The translations under genes and the position numbers were made by a program. Below, piece after piece: positions 1 through 8,476 of a stretch of DNA of 64,000 nt. Where the stretch lies: the NCBI RefSeq assembly GCF_000721495.1, contig NZ_JOHY01000014.1, forward strand, positions 1 to 64,000, written 5' to 3'. Every line of letters begins with the position of its first letter. The stretch's first letter is position 1. The DNA comes from Streptomyces sp. NRRL F-5123 (GTDB lineage Bacteria; Actinomycetota; Actinomycetes; Streptomycetales; Streptomycetaceae). The notes beneath the pieces were generated by a model. That model made no database searches. It was not told where the DNA came from and was given only the letters and a program-made list of their open reading frames with translations.

Positions 1-11
1 GATTTCTGCCT

Positions 12-45
12 GTCTCGTGGGCTCGGAGATGTGTATAAGAGACAG
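12..45 (+). other. Nextera adapter with Tn5 mosaic end (sequencing artefact)
   Basis: These 34 bases match the Illumina Nextera read-2 transposase adapter. They end in the 19-bp Tn5 mosaic end AGATGTGTATAAGAGACAG at 27-45. Bases 1-11 are of unknown origin and are probably also library-derived. Genuine genomic sequence appears to begin near base 46. This is not a transposon end in the organism. Confidence 0.97.
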
Positions 46-77
46 GCGGTGCACCGCGTGCCGCGCCCCCCGCGCCG

Positions 78-2177
78 TCAGAAGTCCTCGGAATCGTCCA
101 TCCGGTCCAGCACGGCCGCCGCGTCCTCCCCGGCCGGCTCCCCCGCGCCGTCCCCACCTTCTGCCCTTCCCACGCCTTCCACGCCTTCTTCTTCGTCCTC
201 CCACAGCGAGAACCACACCGTCTTGCCCTCCGACTCCGGCCGCACGCTCCACTGGCCGGACAGGATGTCCAGCAGCATCAGCCCGCGGCCCGACGACGCC
301 AGCTCGCCCGGGCTGCGCTGGTGCGGCAGCTCGTCGCCGTTGTCGGACACCTCCACCCGCAGCACCCGGCGGCCCGGCTCGCCCGTCAGCGACGCGGTCA
401 GCGACGCCGACTGGTCGGTGTGCATGAGCACGTTGCCGACCAGCTCCGACGTCAGCAGCACCGCGGTGTCCACCTGGTCCGGCTGCGCCCAGTCGTGCAG
501 CAGCGCCTGCAGCTCGGCGCGGGCCTCCGACAGGCCCTGCGCCTGGTCCTGCTCGATGGTCAGCACGAGCTTGCGCTCGGGCACCGTCCGCTGGGCGACC
601 CCGGTGTCGCGGCGCAGCAGCACCAGCGCGATGTCGTCCTCGTTGCGCGGCGCCAGGTCGTGCCGGGCGCCCGCCGCCGCACGCTCGTCGCTGCCCTCGG
701 GGCCGCGCCGCGCCGACTGGGCCAGCGGGTGGTGCACCGCGCGGATGAGGGTGTCCGCGATGCCCTCCAGATCCTCGGCGGGCCCCGGCGAGAAGGCGTC
801 CCTGACCCGCACCCAGCCGCTGTACATGTCGTGCCCGCCGGTCTCGATCAGGCCGTCGGTGCACAGCAGCAGGATCTCGTCGGGCCGCAGCTCCATGTCG
901 GTGATCGGGAAGTCCTCGGTCCCGGGCATCAGCCCCAGCGGCAGCCCGCCGTTGACGTGCTTGAGCAGGCACGTGCCGTCCGCGAGCCGCAGCACCGGGT
1001 GCGGGTGGCCGGCGCGGGCGATGTGCAGCATGCCCGACGCGGGCTCGGCCTCGATGTACAGGCAGGTCGCGAAGCGGTCGTCGTCGAGGGCGGCCAGGAA
1101 GCGCGAGGCGCGGGCCAGCACCGCGTCCGGGCCGTGGCCCTCGGCCGCGTAGGCGTGCACGGCGGTGCGCAGCTGCGCCATCAGGGCGGCGGCGTGCACG
1201 TCGTGGCCCTGGACGTCGCCGATGACGACGGCGAGCCGGCCGCCGGGCAGGTTGATCACGTCGTACCAGTCGCCGCCGACCACCAGCCCGCCGCCGGTCG
1301 GGATGTAGCGGGTGGCGAGGGTCAGCCCCGGGACCGCGGGCGGCGTCGAGCCCATGCTGCGCCGCAGCCCGCGGGAGAGGGCCAGCTCCGCGGTGCCGGT
1401 CCGGGTGCGCTCCAGGGCCTGCGCGACCAGTCGGGAGGCCAGCACCAGCAGCGCCCGCTCGTCGTCGGTGAAGGCGACCGGCTCGCGGAAGGCCATCAGG
1501 CACACCGCGCTGACGCTGCCCTTCGTGACGAGCGGCAGGAACGCCCAGGACTTGCGCCCGTGCCGCGCCGCGGCCGGCCAGGTGGCGGGGAAGCGCTCGC
1601 GGTACTCGGCGGCCGACGCCAGGTAGACCGGGCGGCCGGTGTCGATCACCTCGGTGGCCGGGAAGGCCGACCCGGCCGGCATCCGGAAGGCCTCTTCACC
1701 CTCCCGGCGGCGGTATCCGTACTGGGCCAGCACCTTCAGGAACTTGTCGGTGAGGCCGAAGACGACCAGCCCGTCCAGCGGGAAGTCGGGGGCGAAGAGC
1801 CTGGTCACGGTCTTGAGGGCGGCGGACAGCGACTCGGCCTCGGCGAGGTCGTGGCCGGCCTCCAGCAGCACGGCGTCCCGCAGCCGGCCCTCGGCGGGCG
1901 CACCGCCGGAACCCGGAGCGGAATCGGGCCCGGGGTCCGGGGGAGGGGCACCCGGGTGGTCGGTGAAGCGGTTCATGGTGTCGATCTGCCGCTGCCCCGC
2001 GAGATCGGGCTCCGCGGCCGTCCCGGACTGCTCGCGACCGCCCTCCGGGTCCGCGACGGCGCCGGTCCGGGCCCCCGCGGGAGCCCCGTCCCGCGCGTCC
2101 GCGGGCTCGCCGGACCCGGCCTGCGTGTCGGCCTCCGACGGCTCGCGCGGCGCCGGACGGCCCGCTCCGTTGCCCAT
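78..2177 (-). CDS. GAF / SpoIIE-type PP2C phosphatase with C-terminal HATPase domain
   Basis: This is a cytoplasmic multidomain regulator of 699 aa, of the class that dephosphorylates anti-anti-sigma factors and carries a partner-switching kinase domain. About 100 low-complexity Pro/Ala/Gly residues come first. A GAF domain follows at about 108-258, then a SpoIIE/PP2C domain at about 275-490 with the metal-binding GGDWYD and GDVQGHD motifs and a distal NEDDIA. A C-terminal HATPase_c_2 (RsbW-like) domain has an N-box (ELVGNVLMHT) and a glycine-rich loop (SSGRGLMLLD). The ATG at 2177 was chosen because AGAGGG lies about 8 bases upstream; an internal ATG at 1976 would remove only disordered sequence. 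It is divergent from the RNase H gene. The sigma pathway it serves cannot be told from sequence. Confidence 0.9.
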   Translation of the reverse strand: MGNGAGRPAPREPSEADTQAGSGEPADARDGAPAGARTGAVADPEGGREQSGTAAEPDLAGQRQIDTMNRFTDHPGAPPPDPGPDSAPGSGGAPAEGRLRDAVLLEAGHDLAEAESLSAALKTVTRLFAPDFPLDGLVVFGLTDKFLKVLAQYGYRRREGEEAFRMPAGSAFPATEVIDTGRPVYLASAAEYRERFPATWPAAARHGRKSWAFLPLVTKGSVSAVCLMAFREPVAFTDDERALLVLASRLVAQALERTRTGTAELALSRGLRRSMGSTPPAVPGLTLATRYIPTGGGLVVGGDWYDVINLPGGRLAVVIGDVQGHDVHAAALMAQLRTAVHAYAAEGHGPDAVLARASRFLAALDDDRFATCLYIEAEPASGMLHIARAGHPHPVLRLADGTCLLKHVNGGLPLGLMPGTEDFPITDMELRPDEILLLCTDGLIETGGHDMYSGWVRVRDAFSPGPAEDLEGIADTLIRAVHHPLAQSARRGPEGSDERAAAGARHDLAPRNEDDIALVLLRRDTGVAQRTVPERKLVLTIEQDQAQGLSEARAELQALLHDWAQPDQVDTAVLLTSELVGNVLMHTDQSASLTASLTGEPGRRVLRVEVSDNGDELPHQRSPGELASSGRGLMLLDILSGQWSVRPESEGKTVWFSLWEDEEEGVEGVGRAEGGDGAGEPAGEDAAAVLDRMDDSEDF

Positions 2178-2318
2178 CCCGGCGCCCTCTCGCCGCAGCG
2201 GTGGTCCTGTCCGTACCCATGCTGGGCGACGGCGGCGGCGCCCGCATGCGGAGCGCGCCCGCCCGGGCACCGCGGGCGGCGGCCGGGGGCGATGTGCTTT
2301 CGCGCCGGGGGAGCTGGC

Positions 2319-3023
2319 ATGCTCGGACACGTGGGTGAACGCATCATCGCCGCGTGTGACGGGGCATCGAAGGGCAATCCTGGACCTGCCGCCTGGGCCT
2401 GGGTCATCGCCGACGACCGGGGCGAACCGGTCCGCTGGGAGGCCGGTCCGCTGGGCAGCACCACCAACAACGTGGCCGAGCTGACCGCGCTGGAACGGCT
2501 GCTGGAGGCGGTCGACCCGGACGTCGCGCTGGAGGTCCGGATGGACTCCCAGTACGCGATGAAGGCGGTCACGACCTGGCTTCCCGGCTGGAAGCGCAAG
2601 GGCTGGAAGACCGCGGCGGGCAAGCCCGTCGCCAACCAGGAGCTGGTGGTGCGCATCGACGCGTTGCTGGCCGGGCGCGCGGTGGACTTCCGCTACGTGC
2701 CCGCGCACCAGGTGGACGGCGACCGGCTCAACGACTTCGCCGACCGCGCCGCGAGCAACGCCGCGGTGGTCCAGGAGCCGGCCGGCAGCGCCCTCGGCTC
2801 GCCGCCGCCCCCGCGCACGCCCGACACGGTGCGCAAGGCGCCGCGCCCGGCGCGCTCCGGCGGCTCCGGCGGCTCCGGCGGTACGGGCGGCGCGTCCGGA
2901 GGCGGCCCGGCCCGTACCCTGAAGGCCAAATACCCCGGCCGCTGCCGCTGCGGGCGGGGATACGCGCCCGGTGAGCTGATCGCCAAGAACGCCGACGGCT
3001 GGGGCCACCCCGACTGCCGCTGA
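2319..3023 (+). CDS. rnhA: Ribonuclease HI with Cys-rich C-terminal tail
   Basis: Predicted to cleave the RNA strand of RNA-DNA hybrids. The 234-aa product has an RNase H fold in residues 5-150. All acidic catalytic positions are visible: D14 (DGASKGNPG), E54 (NNVAELTALE), D76 (RMDSQ) and D142 (FADRAA), with H130 in the usual flexible-loop position. A Pro- and Gly-Ser-rich linker of about 50 aa follows. The last 30 residues form a C-R-C-G...C module (CRCGRGY to PDCR), which looks like a small metal-binding or nucleic-acid-binding knuckle. The ATG at 2319 sits after GGGGGAG; an in-frame GTG at 2331 is the alternative start. The tail is unusual for a housekeeping RNase HI, and its role is unknown. 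Confidence 0.9.
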   Translation: MLGHVGERIIAACDGASKGNPGPAAWAWVIADDRGEPVRWEAGPLGSTTNNVAELTALERLLEAVDPDVALEVRMDSQYAMKAVTTWLPGWKRKGWKTAAGKPVANQELVVRIDALLAGRAVDFRYVPAHQVDGDRLNDFADRAASNAAVVQEPAGSALGSPPPPRTPDTVRKAPRPARSGGSGGSGGTGGASGGGPARTLKAKYPGRCRCGRGYAPGELIAKNADGWGHPDCR

Positions 3024-3295
3024 CCCGCCGCCGCGACCTTCCCGGCGGCCTCCCGACCTGCCGGCCGCCTGGCCCACTGCCCCCTGACTCCGACCTCCTG
3101 ACCTCCTGACCTGCCGGTCCGCGGCCCGCCGCGGCCGCACCGCCACCGCCCCCGTCCCCGCGCTCCCCGCGCGGCGGCGGGGGCTCGCGCATGTCCGGGC
3201 CCGCGCCCCGGCACCCGCCCGCCGTGAGAAAAAGCCCGCGCCCGTTCGTGCGCAGGGCATTGACGCCCGCACCCGGCGGCCCTACGGTCATCCGC
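3024..3295. other. Intergenic region, no gene seen
   Basis: GC-rich spacer between the RNase H gene and the GntR promoter. A short inverted repeat (GGCGGCC at 3044-3050 with GGCCGCC at 3063-3069) could be a weak terminator for the RNase H gene. All open frames here look like shadows. Confidence 0.5.
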
Positions 3296-3343
3296 GTCGT
3301 ACTTCGTACGTCATATATGAGACCTGATATGTGAGATCTGAGA
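3296..3343 (+). promoter_or_regulatory. AT-rich promoter/operator of the GntR sugar-acid operon
   Basis: This A/T-rich island in very GC-rich DNA lies directly upstream of the GntR start. It contains the perfect palindrome TCATATATGA (3311-3320) and two similar half-elements, ATATGAGACCTG and ATATGTGAGATCTG. FCD-type GntR proteins usually bind short palindromes at their own promoters, so an autoregulatory operator is likely. This is an inference from position and symmetry. Confidence 0.6.
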
Positions 3344-3347
3344 GCCC

Positions 3348-3995
3348 ATGACCTTCGCTCCCACGCCGATCCCGTCCCGGACCCAGTACGTCCTCGAAGC
3401 GATCAAGCACCGCATCCTCACCGGGCAGCTCAGCCCGGGGCAGGCCCTGGTCGAGGCGGACCTGGCGGCGCAGTTCGGGGTGTCCAAGACCCCGGTGCGC
3501 GAGGCGCTCAAGACGCTCGCCGGCACGGGCCTGGTGGTCATGAGCCAGTACAAGGGCGTCACCGTGCGCACCGTGGACGCGGACATGGCCCGCGAGGTCT
3601 ACGACGTGCGCCTGCTGCTCGAACCCGAGGCGCTGCGCCGCACCATCGCCCGCCAGGCCTCGCTCGCCGAGGCGCAGGAGGCGCTGGAGCGCGCGGCCCG
3701 GGCGGAGGACCGGGCCGACCGCAGCCTCGCCAACCGCGACTTCCACCGCGCCCTCTACCTGCCGTGCGGCAACCCGCTGCTGGCCCGGATGCTCGACGAA
3801 CTGCGCGACCAGGCCGCGCTGGTGTCCACCGTCGCCTGGGCCGCCGACCCGTCGTGGGAGCGGGAGGCGAGCGAGCACGAGGAGATCCTCCGGCTGGCCC
3901 TGGCCGGTGACGCGGACGAGGCGACGCGGCTGTTGCACACGCACATCGCGGTCTTCTTCCGCCGTGCGTTCCCCGACGACGAGGAGGGTGTCTGA
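3348..3995 (+). CDS. GntR-family transcriptional regulator, FadR/FCD subfamily
   Basis: This 215-aa regulator has an N-terminal winged helix (residues about 12-75, with the signature VSKTPVREALKTLAGTGLV). A C-terminal all-helical FCD effector domain follows (about 85-205). The FCD metal/ligand residues are visible as an Asp/His pair in NRDFHRALY and later His residues in EHEEILRLAL and LLHTHIAVF. Family members sense sugar acids or other organic acids and usually repress the adjacent catabolic genes. It is the first gene of the operon; its TGA overlaps the next ATG by one base (TGATG). The AT-rich palindrome just upstream is the probable operator. The ligand is most likely the sugar acid degraded by the following two enzymes. 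Confidence 0.93.
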   Translation: MTFAPTPIPSRTQYVLEAIKHRILTGQLSPGQALVEADLAAQFGVSKTPVREALKTLAGTGLVVMSQYKGVTVRTVDADMAREVYDVRLLLEPEALRRTIARQASLAEAQEALERAARAEDRADRSLANRDFHRALYLPCGNPLLARMLDELRDQAALVSTVAWAADPSWEREASEHEEILRLALAGDADEATRLLHTHIAVFFRRAFPDDEEGV

Positions 3996-4903
3996 TGGAC
4001 CGTTCCGCGCTCACGGCCGCGCTCGCAGGTGTGGTGGCGATCCCGGTGATCCCCTTCGGCACCGACGGCGGCATCGACCGGGACGCCTACCGGGTGCTGC
4101 TGCGGCGGCTGCTGGACGGCGGCATCTCCACCGTCACGCCGAACGGCAACACCGGCGAGTTCTACGCCCTGACCCCGCAGGAGCGGCAGGCCGTCGTCCT
4201 CGACACGCTCGCCGAGACCGCGGACCGGCCCGACGCCACCGTGGTCGTCGGCGTCGGCCACGATCTGCCGACCGCGATCGGAGCCGCCGAGCACGCCCGG
4301 GACTGCGGGGCCGCGATGGTGATGGTGCACCAGCCCGTGCACCCGTACGTCTCGCAGGACGGCTGGGTCGCCTACCACCGCGCCATCGCCGAGGCGGTGC
4401 CGGAGCTGGGCGTCGTGCCGTACATCCGCAACCCGCTGCTGGACGGCGAGTGGCTGGCAGAGCTGGGCGGGCGCTGCCCCAACGTGATCGGCGTGAAGTA
4501 CGCGGTGCCGGACGCCGCCCGCTTCGCCGCCTTCGCGCGGGACGCCGGGCTGGATCGCTACGTGTGGCTCGCGGGCCTGGCCGAGCTGTACGCGCCCGCG
4601 TACTTCGCGGCCGGCGCGACCGGCTTCACCTCGGGTCTGGCCAACGTGGCGCCGCGGATCTCGCTGGAGATGCTCGCCGCCCTGCGCGGCGGCGACTACC
4701 CGGCCGCGATGAAGGTGTGGGAGCAGATCCGCGCCTTCGAGGACCTGCGGGCCGCCCGGCAGTCCGCCGACAACGTCACGGTGGTCAAGGAGGCGCTCGC
4801 CTCACTCGGCCTGTGCCGCCGCGAGGTCCGCCCGCCCAGCAGCGCGCTGCCCCAGGAGCGGCGCGCCGAGGTCGCCGCCGCGGTGGAGGGCTGGGGGCTG
4901 TGA
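3995..4903 (+). CDS. Dihydrodipicolinate synthase / KDG aldolase superfamily lyase
   Basis: This 302-aa class I (Schiff-base) TIM-barrel lyase belongs to the DHDPS/N-acetylneuraminate lyase superfamily. The phosphate/carboxylate loop appears as GNTGEFYAL (residues 51-59), the catalytic tyrosine as Y143 (VVPYIRN) and the Schiff-base lysine as K168 (NVIGVKYAVPD). Lysine biosynthesis is unlikely. The gene is coupled by TGATG to GntR and by GTGA to an IlvD/Edd dehydratase, a pairing typical of sugar-acid pathways. There it would cleave or dehydrate a 2-keto-3-deoxy sugar acid. Whether it acts as an aldolase or as a 2-keto-3-deoxy-aldonate dehydratase cannot be decided from sequence. Confidence 0.9.
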   Translation: MDRSALTAALAGVVAIPVIPFGTDGGIDRDAYRVLLRRLLDGGISTVTPNGNTGEFYALTPQERQAVVLDTLAETADRPDATVVVGVGHDLPTAIGAAEHARDCGAAMVMVHQPVHPYVSQDGWVAYHRAIAEAVPELGVVPYIRNPLLDGEWLAELGGRCPNVIGVKYAVPDAARFAAFARDAGLDRYVWLAGLAELYAPAYFAAGATGFTSGLANVAPRISLEMLAALRGGDYPAAMKVWEQIRAFEDLRAARQSADNVTVVKEALASLGLCRREVRPPSSALPQERRAEVAAAVEGWGL

Positions 4904-6630
4904 CCGGAGCCGAGAGCACCCGGCCGCCGCTGCGCAGCAGCGCGTGGTACGACGGCGACGGCCTGCGGGCCTTCAGCCACCGGGCCAGGACCCGGCAGCT
5001 CGGCTACCTGCCCGAGGAGCACCTGGGCAAGCCGGTGATCGCCGTGCTGAACACCTGGTCGGACATCAACCCCTGCCACAGCCACCTGCGCGAGCGCGCC
5101 CAGGCCGTCAAGCGCGGGGTGTGGCAGGCCGGCGGCTTCCCGCTGGAATTCCCCGTCGCCACACTGTCGGAGACCTTCCAGAAGCCGACCCCGATGCTCT
5201 ACCGCAACCTGCTCGCGATGGAGACCGAGGAGCTGCTGCGCTCCTACCCGGTCGACGGCGCGGTGCTGCTCGGCGGCTGCGACAAGACCACGCCCGCGCT
5301 GCTGATGGGCGCGGCCAGCGCCGACCTGCCCGCCCTCTTCGTCCCTGCCGGACCCATGCTCCCCGGCCACTGGCGCGACGTCGTGCTCGGCTCGGGCACG
5401 GACATGTGGAAGTACTGGGACGACAAGCGCGCCGGCCTGATCGGCGACTGCGAGATGGCCGAACTGGAGAGCGGGCTCGCCCGTTCGCCCGGCCACTGCA
5501 TGACGATGGGCACCGCCTCCACGCTGACCGCCGCCGCCGAGGCGCTCGGTATGACGATGCCCGGCGCGTCCTCGATCCCCGCGGTCGACTCCGGGCACGA
5601 GCGGATGGCCGCGGCGAGCGGCGCCCGCATCGTCGAGCTGGTCCGCCGGGACGTCCGGCCGTCGGCGATCCTGACCCGCGAGGCGTACGAGGACGCCGTC
5701 ACCACCGTGCTCGCGCTCGGCGGTTCCACCAACGCGGTGATCCACCTCGTCGCGATGGCCGGCCGCTCCCGGGTGCCGCTCGCGCTGGACGACTTCGACC
5801 GGCTCGCCCGCGACGTGCCCGTGCTCGCCAACGTCCGCCCGGGCGGCCGGTACCTGATGGAGGACTTCCACTTCGCCGGCGGCCTGCCCGGACTGCTGTC
5901 CCGGATCACCGGGCTGCTGCACCTGGACCGCCCCACCGTCGCCCACGACAGCCTGCGCGAGCAGCTGGCCGGCGCGCTGGTCCACGACGACGACGTGATC
6001 CGCGACCCGGCGCACGCGCTCGCCGCCGAGGGCGGCATCGCGGTGCTGCGCGGCAACCTCTGCCCGGACGGCGCGGTCATCAAGCACATAGCCGCCGAGC
6101 CGCGGCTGCTCACCCACACCGGTCCTGCCGTCGTCTTCGACGACTACCGCACCCTCCAGGCGACCGTGAACGACCCCGGGCTCGGCATCACCGCCGACAG
6201 CGTGCTGGTGCTGCGCAATTCGGGGCCGCTCGGCGGGCCCGGCATGCCCGAGTACGGCATGCTCCCGATCCCCGACCACCTGCTCAAGCAGGGCGTGCGC
6301 GACATGGTCAGGATCTCCGACGCCCGGATGAGCGGCACCAGTTACGGCGCCTGCGTGCTGCACGTCGCCCCCGAGTCGTACGTCGGCGGCCCGCTCGCGC
6401 TGGTGCGCGACCACGACCTGATCACCCTCGACGTGCCGGGCCGCACCCTGCACCTGGACGTCGACGACGCCGAACTCGACCGGCGCCGCGCCGAGCTGAA
6501 GCCGCCGCCGGCCCGCTACGGGCGCGGCTACGGCGCCCTCTACCAGGACCAGATCACCCAGGCCGACACGGGCTGCGACTTCCGCTTCCTCGCCGCGCCC
6601 GGCGACGTCCCGGAACCCCACGTGTCATAG
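4900..6630 (+). CDS. IlvD/Edd-family sugar-acid dehydratase
   Basis: This 576-aa iron-sulfur dehydratase is predicted to convert an aldonate to its 2-keto-3-deoxy derivative, which the upstream lyase would then process. Cluster-binding cysteines are seen at C59 (NPCHSH), C127 (GGCDKTTP) and C200 (GHCMTMGTAST). K129 next to the second cysteine is the usual carbamylated lysine. The CHSH form of the first motif and the context favour an arabonate/xylonate-type sugar-acid dehydratase over dihydroxy-acid dehydratase for isoleucine/valine. The start is a GTG at 4900 that overlaps the preceding stop as GTGA. Upstream in-frame sequence lies within the lyase gene and is not coding in this frame. Confidence 0.92.
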   Translation: MTGAESTRPPLRSSAWYDGDGLRAFSHRARTRQLGYLPEEHLGKPVIAVLNTWSDINPCHSHLRERAQAVKRGVWQAGGFPLEFPVATLSETFQKPTPMLYRNLLAMETEELLRSYPVDGAVLLGGCDKTTPALLMGAASADLPALFVPAGPMLPGHWRDVVLGSGTDMWKYWDDKRAGLIGDCEMAELESGLARSPGHCMTMGTASTLTAAAEALGMTMPGASSIPAVDSGHERMAAASGARIVELVRRDVRPSAILTREAYEDAVTTVLALGGSTNAVIHLVAMAGRSRVPLALDDFDRLARDVPVLANVRPGGRYLMEDFHFAGGLPGLLSRITGLLHLDRPTVAHDSLREQLAGALVHDDDVIRDPAHALAAEGGIAVLRGNLCPDGAVIKHIAAEPRLLTHTGPAVVFDDYRTLQATVNDPGLGITADSVLVLRNSGPLGGPGMPEYGMLPIPDHLLKQGVRDMVRISDARMSGTSYGACVLHVAPESYVGGPLALVRDHDLITLDVPGRTLHLDVDDAELDRRRAELKPPPARYGRGYGALYQDQITQADTGCDFRFLAAPGDVPEPHVS

Positions 6631-6648
6631 CGAAGGAGCCCTGAGGTC

Positions 6649-7578
6649 ATGGCCATCGCCGTGGCGAAGAAACCGGTCAAGAACCGCGTGAAGAACCGCA
6701 GCCGGCGCGCCCGGCGCCTGCCGTACCTGCTGATAGCCCCGGCCGCCGTGCTGATGCTGGGCTTCATCGCCTACCCGATGGGCAGCGTCCTCTACTACAG
6801 CCTCCAGGACTACAACGTCACCAAGCCCTGGCGGAACGGCTACGCGGGCCTCGGCAACTTCCACCGCATCTTCACCGACGACCCGCAGTTCTGGCAGAGC
6901 CTCGGCTTCAGCCTGCGCTGGGTCGTGGTGCAGATCGGCCTCCAGCTGGTCATCGGGCTCGCGCTCGCGCTGCTGGTCAACCAGACCTTCGTCGGCCGCG
7001 GACTGTCGCGCGCGCTGGTCTTCTCGCCCTGGGCGGTGTCCGGGGTGCTGACCACCACCATCTGGATGCTGCTCTACAACCCCTCGACGGGCATGAGCCG
7101 CTACCTCGCCGACGCCGGCATCGGCTCCTACGGCCACTCGGTGCTGTCCGACCCGCACACCGTCTTCTGGGCCGCGGTGCTCGCCGAACTGTGGCGCGGG
7201 GTGCCCTTCTTCGCGATCCTGCTGCTCGCCGACCTCCAGTCGATCCCGCAGGACCTCTACGAGGCCGCCTCCGTCGACGGCGCCAACCGGCTGCGGCAGT
7301 TCTTCCACATCACGCTGCCGCACCTGAAGGACGCGATCGTGCTGTCCACGCTGCTGCGCGCGGTGTGGGAGTTCAACAACGTCGACCTGCTCTACACCCT
7401 GACCGGCGGCGGCCCGGCGGGGCAGACCACCACGCTGCCGCTGTACGTCGCCAACACCGGCCTGGACGGGCACGACTTCGGCTACGCCTCGGCGCTGACC
7501 ACCGTCGCCTTCGTCATCCTGCTCTTCTTCTCCCTCGTCTACCTGCGTCTGAGCAAGTTCGGAGGCGAACGCGCATGA
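6649..7578 (+). CDS. Sugar ABC transporter permease (MalF/UgpA type)
   Basis: This 309-aa integral membrane permease has about six hydrophobic segments, the first starting near residue 25 after a very basic N-terminus. The cytoplasmic coupling loop is visible as the EAA motif (YEAASVDGANRLRQFFHITLPHL, about residues 203-225). It pairs with the next gene, whose start overlaps this stop (ATGA). No ATPase gene is present in the operon. In Streptomyces such CUT1 importers commonly share the MsiK ATPase encoded elsewhere, which is the likely arrangement here. AAGGAG lies about 11 bases before the ATG. Confidence 0.93.
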   Translation: MAIAVAKKPVKNRVKNRSRRARRLPYLLIAPAAVLMLGFIAYPMGSVLYYSLQDYNVTKPWRNGYAGLGNFHRIFTDDPQFWQSLGFSLRWVVVQIGLQLVIGLALALLVNQTFVGRGLSRALVFSPWAVSGVLTTTIWMLLYNPSTGMSRYLADAGIGSYGHSVLSDPHTVFWAAVLAELWRGVPFFAILLLADLQSIPQDLYEAASVDGANRLRQFFHITLPHLKDAIVLSTLLRAVWEFNNVDLLYTLTGGGPAGQTTTLPLYVANTGLDGHDFGYASALTTVAFVILLFFSLVYLRLSKFGGERA

Positions 7579-8471
7579 CCACGGCACTCGCCGAGGGCGT
7601 GGCCCTGCCGCCCGCGGCCCTCCCGCAGACCCGCAGGGGCCGGCGCCGCGGGCGCGGACCCACCGACGGCCCGCCGCGCTGGCAGATCTACCTGCCGCTG
7701 GGCCTGTACCTGCTGTTCACGCTCGTGCCCTTCTACTGGATGCTGCTCTTCGCGTTGCGCCCCGACGGCTCCACCTCGCTGGTGCCGTGGCCGGTCACCG
7801 GCGCGCACTTCGACAAGGTCTGGAACGACCGCTCCTTCGGCACCTTCTTCGTCAACAGCATGCTGGTCGGCGCCGGCACCCTGGTCTTCACCACCGTGGT
7901 CGCGCTCAGCGGCGGCTACGCACTGGCCCGCTTCCGCTTCAAGGGCCGCACCGCCTTCCTGATCGCCCTGCTGTGCTCGCAGTTCATCCCGGGCGCGCTC
8001 ATGCTCGTACCGCTCTTCCAGATCTTCCGGCACCTGCAGCTGATCAACTCGCTGTGGAGCGTGGTCATCTCGGAGACCGTCTTCCAGCTGCCGCTGTCGG
8101 TGATCCTGCTCAGCGGCTTCATCAAGGGCATACCCGAGGCGCTGGAGGAGGCCGCGTGGGTCGACGGCTGCACCCGCTTGCGGGCCTTCCGGGCGGTGGT
8201 GCTGCCGATGCTGCGCCCCGGGCTCGTCGCCGTGGGCTCGTTCGCCTTCGTGCACAGCTGGAACCACTTCCTCTTCGCGCTGATGTTCCTCAGCGAGCAG
8301 GACAAGCAGACGATCCCGGTCGGCCTCAACACCCTCATCGGCGCCGACAGCGTCGACCTCGGAGCGCTGGCCGCGGGCGGTGTCATCGCCGCCGTGCCTG
8401 TGGTGATCGTCTTCGCCTTCATCCAGAAGTGGCTGATCACCGGCTTCAGCGCCGGCGCGGTGAAGGGGTGA
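7575..8471 (+). CDS. Sugar ABC transporter permease (MalG/UgpE type)
   Basis: The second CUT1 permease has 298 aa. A basic N-terminal cytoplasmic stretch (RRGRRRGRG) is followed by about six transmembrane segments. The EAA coupling loop reads EALEEAAWVDGCTRLRAF and onward, about residues 190-210. The ATG at 7575 overlaps the previous stop (ATGA), so the two permeases are translationally coupled and probably form a heterodimer. With the lipoprotein encoded at 10542 they make a complete importer apart from the ATPase. Confidence 0.93.
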   Translation: MTTALAEGVALPPAALPQTRRGRRRGRGPTDGPPRWQIYLPLGLYLLFTLVPFYWMLLFALRPDGSTSLVPWPVTGAHFDKVWNDRSFGTFFVNSMLVGAGTLVFTTVVALSGGYALARFRFKGRTAFLIALLCSQFIPGALMLVPLFQIFRHLQLINSLWSVVISETVFQLPLSVILLSGFIKGIPEALEEAAWVDGCTRLRAFRAVVLPMLRPGLVAVGSFAFVHSWNHFLFALMFLSEQDKQTIPVGLNTLIGADSVDLGALAAGGVIAAVPVVIVFAFIQKWLITGFSAGAVKG

Positions 8472-8476
8472 GGGGC

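Noticed and set aside
27..45. Tn5 mosaic end as evidence of a transposon in the organism
   Set aside because: It is embedded in the complete Nextera adapter at the very end of the contig, so it is library-derived.
2178..3272. N-terminal extension of the first phosphatase across the RNase H gene
   Set aside because: The extension is low-complexity, lies antisense to a clear RNase H gene and lacks a better ribosome-binding site than the one before 2177.
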